The position numbers and the translations under genes were made by a program. From positions 1 to 6,691 of the forward strand of contig JAFVRL010000255.1 in assembly GCA_017504325.1 (NCBI GenBank): 6,691 nucleotides of DNA, given 5' to 3'. The notes beneath the pieces were generated by a model that worked only from the letters and a program-made list of their open reading frames with translations, ran no database searches and was not told where the DNA came from. The stretch's first letter is position 1; every line of letters starts with the position of its first letter. This document shows positions 1-6,184 of this stretch, piece after piece. This DNA comes from Lentisphaeria bacterium (lineage in GTDB: Bacteria > Verrucomicrobiota > Lentisphaeria > Victivallales > UBA1829).

Positions 1-9
1 AGAAATTTT

Positions 10-26
10 ACAGGGAAAAATCCTGT
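10..26 (+). promoter_or_regulatory. Small hairpin upstream of pheS
   Basis: Seen: ACAGG at 10-14 is the exact reverse complement of CCTGT at 22-26, with a 7-nt A-rich loop. It is followed by only three T residues and ends 21 nt before the pheS ATG. It could be the tail of a weak terminator, the last part of a leader attenuator, or chance. The 5-bp stem is short, and the sequence needed to recognise a T-box or leader peptide lies outside the window. Confidence 0.25.
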
Positions 27-34
27 TTGAGAAA

Positions 35-39
35 AAGGA
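35..39 (+). promoter_or_regulatory. pheS ribosome binding site
   Basis: AAGGA lies 8 nt upstream of the ATG at 48. It selects that ATG over an in-frame TTG at 27. The TTG would place this AAGGA inside the coding region and has no comparable site of its own. Confidence 0.8.
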
Positions 40-47
40 CAGATCCA

Positions 48-1067
48 ATGCTTAATGAATTACTTGAAAAGTTAAATGAAATTTCACAGATGGTGGAAAA
101 GGATTTTGCAGAAGCAAAAAATCCTGCGGATATAGAGGCCGCCAAAGTGAAATTCACAGGAAGGAACGGTTCCATTACCGCCCTCGCCCCTATGATGGGC
201 AAAATCGCAAAAGAGGATAAACCTGCTGCAGGAAAAGCCTTCAATGAAGTGAAAGCTCTTGTTGCAAAATGCATGGAAGAAGCCAAAGACCGTCTGGATG
301 ACGGTACTGCAGGCGGTGAAGCCGTTGATGTGACACTGCCCGGCAGAAAATGGACGATGGGAACACAGCATCCGGTTTCCCGAACCATTGATGAGTGCTG
401 CGCCATATTCCGCAGAATGGGTTTTACTGTTGCAGCCGGTCCGGAAATCGACACAGTTGCCAACTGTTTTGACAAACTCAATGCCCCTCTGGATCATCCC
501 TCCAGAGATCCCAAAGACACCTTCTATTTTGATGACGGCCGTCTCATGCGTACCCAGACAAGTACGGTACAGATCCGTACCATGCTGGATCAGAAGCCGC
601 CCATCCGCATTGTTTCACCGGGCAGATGTTTCAGAAGAGATACTCCCGATGCGACCCACGGAGTGCATTTCCATCAGATCGAGGGATTGTATGTAGATAA
701 AAATGTCTCCCTTGCCGACCTCAAAAGCACATTGAAAGCCTTTGCCAATGAATTTTTCGGTGAAGGAGTTTCCATCCGTATGCGTCCCCACTTCTTCCCC
801 TTCACTGAGCCTTCCGCAGAATGTGACTTTTCCTGCGTGATGTGCGGCGGTAAAGGCTGTCGGGTATGCAAAAATTCCGGCTGGCTGGAAATTCTGGGCT
901 GCGGTATGGTCAATCCCAATGTTTTGCGTAATGTGGGGATCGATCCGGAAGAGTGGCAGGGCTTTGCCTTCGGTATGGGTATTGAACGGCTTGCCATGCT
1001 TAAATACCGTATCGGAGATCTGCGTCTTTTCTCCGAAAATGACCTGCGTTTCCTGAAACAGTTTTAA
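48..1067 (+). CDS. pheS: Phenylalanyl-tRNA synthetase, alpha subunit
   Basis: Catalytic subunit of the cytosolic (alphabeta)2 enzyme that charges tRNA-Phe with phenylalanine using ATP. The product is 339 residues, normal for the longer bacterial PheS type (about 330-345). Residues 1-90 form the N-terminal helical, coiled-coil-like tRNA-binding arm. The class II catalytic core follows: motif 1 around 108-135 (HPVSRTID), motif 2 with FRRDTPDATH at 195-204 and HQIEG at 209-213, and motif 3 with GFAFGMGIERLAML at 305-318. Ala307 in GFAFG corresponds to the residue that sets the size of the phenylalanine pocket (Ala294 in E. coli), so normal amino-acid specificity is expected. Residues 259-274 hold a dense cysteine cluster (C259, C263, C266, C271, C274), a pattern found in many bacterial PheS and possibly metal-binding. 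The ATG at 48 is chosen for its AAGGA site. pheT follows after 18 nt. No truncation or missing motif is visible. Confidence 0.98.
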   Translation: MLNELLEKLNEISQMVEKDFAEAKNPADIEAAKVKFTGRNGSITALAPMMGKIAKEDKPAAGKAFNEVKALVAKCMEEAKDRLDDGTAGGEAVDVTLPGRKWTMGTQHPVSRTIDECCAIFRRMGFTVAAGPEIDTVANCFDKLNAPLDHPSRDPKDTFYFDDGRLMRTQTSTVQIRTMLDQKPPIRIVSPGRCFRRDTPDATHGVHFHQIEGLYVDKNVSLADLKSTLKAFANEFFGEGVSIRMRPHFFPFTEPSAECDFSCVMCGGKGCRVCKNSGWLEILGCGMVNPNVLRNVGIDPEEWQGFAFGMGIERLAMLKYRIGDLRLFSENDLRFLKQF

Positions 1068-1070
1068 TGG

Positions 1071-1075
1071 GGAGG
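1071..1075 (+). promoter_or_regulatory. pheT ribosome binding site
   Basis: GGAGG, within a G/A-rich run at 1069-1077, lies 10 nt before the pheT ATG at 1086. Another ATG at 1078 is out of frame with pheT and too close to the site. The site falls inside the 18-nt pheS-pheT gap, which supports translation of both from one transcript. Confidence 0.8.
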
Positions 1076-1085
1076 AGATGAGAAA

Positions 1086-3491
1086 ATGAAAATATCTTTG
1101 AACTGGCTGAAAGAATACATCTCCTTTGAAGGAGATCCCAGAGAACTTGCAGATGCCCTCACCATGGCGGGTCTGGAAGTGGAAGAGATCGTGGAACGGG
1201 GCAAGATCCCTGCCGGGATCGTTGTAGGAAAGATTCTGGAACGCAATCCTCATCCCAATTCCGACCACCTTTCCATCTGTAAAGTGGATTCCGGCAAAGG
1301 CATCCTCCAGATCGTCTGCGGAGCCCCCAACTGCGATGCAGGCAAAACGGTTCCCCTGGCACTGGAAGGAACTTCCTTCCCTGATCCGGAAGGCGGCAAA
1401 CCCTTTGTCATCAAACCCTGTAAACTGCGGGGCGTGGAATCTTTCGGTATGATGTGCAGTGAAAGAGAACTTGGTTTGAGCGAAGAACACGGCGGACTTA
1501 TGATCCTCCCCGATGATCTTCCCGCCGGGATGGATTTCACAGAATATGTGACACAGGATACGGTCTATACTGTGGAGATCACCCCCAACCGTCCCGACTG
1601 GCTCTCCCATTGGGGAGTTGCCCGCGATGTGGGTGCGCTCATGGGCGGCAAACGCCGTTTCCCGGATACAAGTCTCCCCTGTGTGGAAGGCTGGGAATCC
1701 TGGAGTGATCTGGTGGAAGTAAAGGAACGGGAACTCTGTCCTCACTACACCGCCCGCGTGATCCGTGGAGTGAAAGTGGGGGAAAGTCCTGCCTGGCTGA
1801 AAGAAAGACTCAATGCCGTAGGCATCCGCCCCATCAACAACATCGTGGATGTGACCAACTTTGTGATGATGGAACTTGGCGAACCCCTGCATGCTTTTGA
1901 CAGCAGACTTCTGGAAGGCAAAAAGATCGTGGTGCGTAAGGCATCTGAAGGGGAAAAGATCGTTGCCCTTGACGGCAAAGAATATACGCTTGACAACTCC
2001 ATGCTGGTCATTGCCGACAAGGTGAAACCTGTTGCCATTGCCGGCGTGATGGGCGGAGAATATTCCGGAGTCATGCCGGATACCACAGAAATCATTCTGG
2101 AAAGTGCCTACTTCCAGCCCTCCGGCATCAGAGCAACTTCCCGGAAACTGGGACTTTCCAGTGATTCCTCCTACCGTTTTGAACGGGGAGTGGATCCGGA
2201 AATGATCGAAAATGCCAGCAACCGTGCGGCAGGTCTTATCATCAAACTTGCCGGAGGTCAGTTGGTAAGTGAACTTATCTCCGTGAAATCCCGTCCTGCG
2301 GAAAGATTGCGTATCATCTGCAGTTTTGACCGGATCCGGAAACTTCTGGGCATGAATCCCTCCAATGAGGAAATGATCGACATTTTCCGCAAACTGGGAC
2401 TTCTTGTTTCTGATGTACAGGAAAGTTCCTGCCTTGTGACTGTCCCCGGATTCCGTGCTGACATCAAAGAAACAGCAGACCTTGCAGAAGAGATCGCCCG
2501 TATTTACGGATTGGATAAACTGCCGGATATTCCTGTTCAGGCAGCAAAAGTCCTTCCCTATTCCGCAGATTCTTATGCAAAAATGGAAGCATTGCGGAAA
2601 GACTTTATTGCCGCCGGTCTCAATGAATGTATCAACGGCAGTTTCATTGATGAAAAGTCTGCATTGAGCGATCCTTCTGTAGCACCGGAAGATCTGTTGA
2701 AGGTCAATAATCCCATCAGTCCGGATTATGCGGTACTGCGGGCATCCCTCCTTCCCGGTATGATGGCGACCATCAAACGGAACATCTTTCAGAAAAACAC
2801 AGATCTTGCCATGTTTGAGATCGGTCATGTTTTCTGTGCCAACAGGGAAAAATTTGCAGAAGAACGGGATGAACTTGTCATTCTTATGACCGGAAACAGA
2901 CACCCGGAACGTTACTGTGCTGAAGCAAGTGAAAAGTATGATTTCTATGATCTCAAAGGTCTTGTGGAAAGCGTACTGGAAGCAAGAAAAGTCAGAAAAG
3001 TGCGTTTTGAAGCCTGTACCGATGCAAGATTTGCCAAAGGCTGTGCTGCAAAACTTACCATCGGCGGGAAAGAAGCCGGATTCCTGGGTAAAGTAAATGA
3101 TAAACTTACCAAAGGGATGCGTCTTTCCGCTCCGCTTTTTGCGGCGGTATTCCAGGCGGATGTCCTTCTGGAAGCGGAAACAGAGAAGATCCTTTATAAA
3201 GATCTTCCCACCTTCCCCTCCACCTCCCGTGACGTGGCGTTCCTTGCTCCCCTGACTCTGGAAAATTCCACCGTCATCGACTTTATCCGTAAAGCAAATG
3301 TAAAATTCCTTACGGATGTAAAGATCTTTGACATCTTCCAGGGCGAACAGCTTGGCGAAGGCAAAAAGAGTATGGCTTACTCCCTCACCTTCCGCTGTGA
3401 CGACCGTACCCTCACAGATGATGAGGTCAATAAGGAACATGAAAAACTGCGTGAAAAACTTGCATCCTCTCTGGGTGTAGAGTTGAGATAA
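1086..3491 (+). CDS. pheT: Phenylalanyl-tRNA synthetase, beta subunit
   Basis: Structural, tRNA-binding and proofreading subunit of phenylalanyl-tRNA synthetase; it hydrolyses Tyr-tRNA-Phe made in error. At 801 residues it is full length (the family is about 785-805). Domains in order: N-terminal B1 segment; EMAP-II/OB-fold tRNA-binding domain about 40-150, with GMMCSERELGL at 121-131; the NRPDWLSHWGVARD hallmark at 168-181; B3/B4 editing module about 210-400, with NNIVDVTNFVMMELGEPLHAFD at 251-272, a VMGGEYSGV loop at 321-329, and LESAYF at 338-343; the RFERGVDP motif at 364-371; B5 domain about 405-475; the inactive catalytic-like core about 485-690; and the C-terminal ferredoxin-fold anticodon-binding domain about 707-800, starting FPSTSRDVAF. 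His269 in the HAFD motif matches the known editing-site histidine, so proofreading should be intact. It is co-transcribed with pheS and ends 15 nt before a strong terminator. Confidence 0.98.
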   Translation: MKISLNWLKEYISFEGDPRELADALTMAGLEVEEIVERGKIPAGIVVGKILERNPHPNSDHLSICKVDSGKGILQIVCGAPNCDAGKTVPLALEGTSFPDPEGGKPFVIKPCKLRGVESFGMMCSERELGLSEEHGGLMILPDDLPAGMDFTEYVTQDTVYTVEITPNRPDWLSHWGVARDVGALMGGKRRFPDTSLPCVEGWESWSDLVEVKERELCPHYTARVIRGVKVGESPAWLKERLNAVGIRPINNIVDVTNFVMMELGEPLHAFDSRLLEGKKIVVRKASEGEKIVALDGKEYTLDNSMLVIADKVKPVAIAGVMGGEYSGVMPDTTEIILESAYFQPSGIRATSRKLGLSSDSSYRFERGVDPEMIENASNRAAGLIIKLAGGQLVSELISVKSRPAERLRIICSFDRIRKLLGMNPSNEEMIDIFRKLGLLVSDVQESSCLVTVPGFRADIKETADLAEEIARIYGLDKLPDIPVQAAKVLPYSADSYAKMEALRKDFIAAGLNECINGSFIDEKSALSDPSVAPEDLLKVNNPISPDYAVLRASLLPGMMATIKRNIFQKNTDLAMFEIGHVFCANREKFAEERDELVILMTGNRHPERYCAEASEKYDFYDLKGLVESVLEARKVRKVRFEACTDARFAKGCAAKLTIGGKEAGFLGKVNDKLTKGMRLSAPLFAAVFQADVLLEAETEKILYKDLPTFPSTSRDVAFLAPLTLENSTVIDFIRKANVKFLTDVKIFDIFQGEQLGEGKKSMAYSLTFRCDDRTLTDDEVNKEHEKLREKLASSLGVELR

Positions 3492-3506
3492 CGCGATTTT
3501 TTCCCT

Positions 3507-3551
3507 AAAAAATCCCCCTTCCCTTTCTGATGGGAACGGGGGATTTTTTTT
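3507..3551. terminator. Bidirectional intrinsic terminator between convergent operons
   Basis: Seen: the left arm at 3507-3523 is six A, then TCCCCCTTCCC. It pairs with the right arm at 3532-3549 (GGGAACGGGGGA then T residues), leaving one bulged C at 3537 and an 8-nt loop at 3524-3531. On the + strand the stem ends in eight T (3544-3551), just after pheT. On the - strand it ends in six T (complement of 3507-3512), just after the phosphatase gene. One hairpin therefore looks able to stop transcription from both sides. Confidence 0.93.
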
Positions 3552-3566
3552 GCCATATCAAATTTT

Positions 3567-4421
3567 TCAGTTGAAAAAGGCACCGATGATCGTCACATTG
3601 TCTTTCCCGCCCCGCTGCAGGGCGGTATTAATGAGTCTGTTTACAGCCTTGCCCGGATTGGAAGAATTTTGCACGATCTCACAGATCTCCTCATCAGAAA
3701 GATGCAGAAACAATCCATCGGAACAGAGAATATAACGGTCAAGTTTTTTTACACGGAAAAGATTATATTCCGGCGGACATCCTTTTTTCGTACCGATGGC
3801 TCTTGTGATCATGTGCCGGGGAACAGACCGGCTTTTCTGCGTATAACATTTGCCGTCCTGAACCACTCTTTCGGCGATCTCCTGCGCCAGTTTCACCCGC
3901 AGGACTTCCGGCAGTTCAATACTGTGATCATTGGTCATCCGCCGGATCTTTCCTGCTCTTATCCGGTAAAGACGGCTGTCCCCGGAATGACAGGAAATAA
4001 GAAAATGGTGATAGAAGGCAACAGCACTTAAAGTAGTCCCCATAGGGTGAGTGCTGCCGAAACGCTTATTGATCTTCGCAATGGCATCATTGATGGCAAG
4101 AAAAAGCGTATTCAAAAATAGTTCCAGTTCTTTCCGGGAATATTTTTTACCTTCTTCAATGTATTTGCGCCATTTTTCAAGAAAAAGACGGACAAGAAGT
4201 CCACTGGCAATATCGCCGTTATGGTGTCCGCCGATCCCGTCAGCCACAATGGCAACAGTGGGAGTTTTTCTGCTGCCCTTTATGTAGATGTAACTGTCCT
4301 CATTATGACGGCGGACAAGTCCCCTGTTGGAATCTCCGGCAAGATCCGGAGCATCCATTTCGGGAGAGAAAAAGGAAGATATGTGAAAATGTTCCGCAGC
4401 TTTCTGCAATAATTCTTTCAT
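3567..4421 (-). CDS. PP2C-type serine/threonine protein phosphatase
   Basis: Predicted soluble, metal-dependent (Mn2+/Mg2+) protein phosphatase of the PPM/PP2C family, like bacterial Stp/PrpC. These remove phosphate from Ser/Thr residues modified by Hanks-type kinases. The product is 284 residues with no signal peptide or membrane segment. The standard motifs appear in order: GLVRRHNED at 34-42 (metal ligand D42), VADGIGGH at 59-66 (D61), GTT at 128-130, HSGDSRLY at 145-152, TNDHS at 163-167, TRAIG at 206-210, CSDGL at 233-237 (D235) and GGKDN at 271-275 (D274). All the metal-binding aspartates are present, so it should be active. An extra N-terminal stretch of about 25 residues precedes the catalytic fold. 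The start was chosen for a consensus AGGAGG 6 nt upstream; in-frame ATGs at 4445 and 4466 lack one. It is the last gene of the - strand operon, 45 nt after the SIS gene. No partner kinase lies in the window, so its target is unknown. Confidence 0.95.
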   Translation of the reverse strand: MKELLQKAAEHFHISSFFSPEMDAPDLAGDSNRGLVRRHNEDSYIYIKGSRKTPTVAIVADGIGGHHNGDIASGLLVRLFLEKWRKYIEEGKKYSRKELELFLNTLFLAINDAIAKINKRFGSTHPMGTTLSAVAFYHHFLISCHSGDSRLYRIRAGKIRRMTNDHSIELPEVLRVKLAQEIAERVVQDGKCYTQKSRSVPRHMITRAIGTKKGCPPEYNLFRVKKLDRYILCSDGLFLHLSDEEICEIVQNSSNPGKAVNRLINTALQRGGKDNVTIIGAFFN

Positions 4422-4427
4422 GGTCTT

Positions 4428-4435
4428 CCTCCTCT
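4428..4435 (-). promoter_or_regulatory. Ribosome binding site of the PP2C gene
   Basis: On the - strand this reads AGAGGAGG, a near-perfect anti-Shine-Dalgarno match 6 nt before the ATG at 4421. It decides the start against two upstream in-frame ATGs. The whole 45-nt gap to the SIS gene shows no hairpin terminator and no convincing promoter. Confidence 0.85.
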
Positions 4436-4466
4436 TATATCCCATTTCCGCCTTACATACTTGCAT

Positions 4467-6152
4467 TTATGCCTGCTGATCCTTCTTCAGTTTTTCCAAT
4501 ACGATCTGCACAGCGGAAGGCTTTTCAAACCCTTTGGTCACTGTTCTGGAATTGATCTCATGGAGAGCTTCAAAGATCATGGCGCAGCTTGTGGAATAAT
4601 CCAGAGAGGACAGTTCACATACAAGACGGGTCCCTCTGTCCAGAAGTTTCTTGTTTGTGCAATCCACCCAGCTCATCCAGTTGCCGGCAACTCTTCCCAG
4701 AAGCACCATCGTTCCGGTGGAGATGGTATTGAGAACAAGTTTGATCGCCATGTGACCAAGCAGAGTGAAGGGGGAGGAAGGGATCTCATAAGGAATGATT
4801 CTCTCCCCTTGCGTTCCGCCGATGGAAAGAACAGTACATTCATTGAAGGAGGCACGGATCTCATCAAAAGCCTTTTTCAATTCTGCCGGAACGTTTTTGC
4901 CCACGGTTACCAGAACTGCTGCAGACAGGACTCCTTCATACCGTTCTGCCATATCCTCTTTCCCCACACGGATCTTTACCATTTCCGAAGCGGTGATCGC
5001 AGGAGGATTTTTGGCGATATTGGCAGGAGCCCCCATCTCTTCCAGCAAAGCCGTATCCCAGGAAAGACAGCGCAAAGGTCTGTTCATCCCTTTTGCCCAC
5101 ACTTCTTCTGTGGTAAGAAGGGGATTTTTCACAAATGCCCAGGGCAAGGGGGATACTTTATCATCACATTTACGGAAAGGCGGGATCATAAATGTGGGAG
5201 CGCGTTCGGTGGTATCGGTGAAAATATCCAGCAGATAATCGTCGGCAAAATAGGTTACATACCCTTTTTTCCGGTAAATCCCCGCTTCAAATTCCGCATA
5301 GGAAGCGAGAACAGAAGCAGAATCTTCCAATACAGAGATCAATTTTTCAAATTCTTTTGCATAATCCATTTTTTCCCATCCGGCAAGACGGCAGGCTGTC
5401 ATCTCCAGAGCGGCTCCCGCAACATACTGTTCGGAAGTTGTCGCCTGCATCCTTGTGGATCCGGCAAGAGCCATGGGCCCGCAGTAAAGATCCAGAACCG
5501 TTACCCGGCTGTCCCGGATGGCGGCGCGGGAACGCTCCAGGTTATCCGCAAGAAGATCCGCAGGATTGTTGAAAAGCAGAAATACTTTGCAGCCGTTTTC
5601 CAATGCCTGAGCGATACTTCCCAGAACTGAGGAGGTTTCCCCGCCTTCAGTGATGGCAACGAGGGTATCGCCCTCTTCCATACTGGTTTCCCGCACCTGT
5701 CTTGCACCGAAAGCGTGGTAGTCTTCAAAAAATTCCACGCTGCGGATAAGAGCAAAATCGCCGCCGGTCATAATGCTTTCCACATTTTTTGCATAGGAGG
5801 CAAGAGCCGGATTTTCTGTGCAGAATTTTTTCCACATACATTCAATGAGGATACTCAATCTTCCTGTGGCTCCGCACCCGGAAAAGATCACTCTTTTCCC
5901 GCTGGTAATGGTAGAATGGATGGTATCGGCAAGAAGAGCAAATTCTTTACTTGCAAAGACTTTCTTCAGCATTTCCAGAACGTTTCTGTCGCATTTCTGC
6001 AAAGTACGCACTCCCTGAACGGGATCGCTCAGGAAGTCCTTTTCCAGAGTCTTTGTCAAAGGATTGGACTGTTCTGTGGGAAGGAATCCCAAATGGAATT
6101 GTTTTTCATTCTCCACAAAATCTTTTGCCATGTCAATAAATTTCTGTTCCAT
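4467..6152 (-). CDS. Double-SIS sugar-phosphate protein, GKRP (GCKR)/MurQ family
   Basis: Predicted cytosolic sugar-phosphate-binding protein of 561 residues. The N-terminus TEQSNPLTKTLEK (26-38) strongly resembles the opening of animal glucokinase regulatory protein. SIS domain 1 (about 70-250) has SGCGATGR at 91-98, GGDFALIRSVEFFED at 130-144, ITEGGETSSV at 168-176, FNNP at 194-197 and GSTRM at 231-235. SIS domain 2 (about 285-460) begins KKGYVTYFADD. The MurQ/GCKR tail signature follows: LVLNTISTGTMVLLGRVAGN at 472-491 and TNKKLLDR at 499-506. MurQ is only about 300 residues with one SIS domain, so the layout matches GKRP, although GKRP's C-terminal lid region is shorter or absent. Of MurQ's two catalytic glutamates, the Glu114 equivalent is present (E143), but the Glu83 position aligns with Met104; a Glu lies two residues earlier (E102). 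Etherase activity is therefore uncertain, and a sensor or isomerase-like role is possible. The start is set by GGGAG at 6159-6163, and the gene lies 32 nt after the glycosidase gene. Family is confident; function is inference. Confidence 0.85.
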   Translation of the reverse strand: MEQKFIDMAKDFVENEKQFHLGFLPTEQSNPLTKTLEKDFLSDPVQGVRTLQKCDRNVLEMLKKVFASKEFALLADTIHSTITSGKRVIFSGCGATGRLSILIECMWKKFCTENPALASYAKNVESIMTGGDFALIRSVEFFEDYHAFGARQVRETSMEEGDTLVAITEGGETSSVLGSIAQALENGCKVFLLFNNPADLLADNLERSRAAIRDSRVTVLDLYCGPMALAGSTRMQATTSEQYVAGAALEMTACRLAGWEKMDYAKEFEKLISVLEDSASVLASYAEFEAGIYRKKGYVTYFADDYLLDIFTDTTERAPTFMIPPFRKCDDKVSPLPWAFVKNPLLTTEEVWAKGMNRPLRCLSWDTALLEEMGAPANIAKNPPAITASEMVKIRVGKEDMAERYEGVLSAAVLVTVGKNVPAELKKAFDEIRASFNECTVLSIGGTQGERIIPYEIPSSPFTLLGHMAIKLVLNTISTGTMVLLGRVAGNWMSWVDCTNKKLLDRGTRLVCELSSLDYSTSCAMIFEALHEINSRTVTKGFEKPSAVQIVLEKLKKDQQA

Positions 6153-6158
6153 TTTATT

Positions 6159-6163
6159 CTCCC
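6159..6163 (-). promoter_or_regulatory. Ribosome binding site of the double-SIS gene
   Basis: GGGAG on the - strand lies 6 nt before the ATG at 6152. An in-frame ATG at 6197 would add 15 residues and overlap the end of the upstream gene. Those extra residues do not resemble the family, and the start has no good ribosome site, so 6152 is preferred. Confidence 0.75.
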
Positions 6164-6184
6164 GGTTATGTATGTTATTGATGT

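Noticed and set aside
27..47. In-frame TTG start extending pheS by seven residues
   Set aside because: The extension contains the AAGGA ribosome site for the ATG at 48, and the family normally begins near that Met.
1..47. T-box or leader-peptide attenuator for pheST
   Set aside because: Synthetase operons often have one, but only 47 nt upstream are visible and they show just a 5-bp hairpin with no T-box element.
3669..4287. Two + strand open frames opposite the phosphatase gene
   Set aside because: The opposite strand carries every PP2C motif with intact metal ligands, and these frames have no ribosome site or recognisable content.
4422..4466. Longer N-terminus for the phosphatase from ATGs at 4466 or 4445
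   Set aside because: The extra 15 residues span the consensus AGGAGG site and are low-complexity basic sequence; the ATG at 4421 has ideal spacing.
4461..5630. 389-codon open frame on the + strand opposite the SIS gene
   Set aside because: It is in register with the sense codons and explained by avoidance of TTA, CTA and TCA; the translation has no recognisable protein character, while the - strand product has clear family motifs.
4467..6152. Ordinary MurQ (MurNAc-6-phosphate etherase)
   Set aside because: The protein is nearly twice MurQ length, has a second SIS region between GSTRM and the tail signature, and lacks an aligned Glu83.
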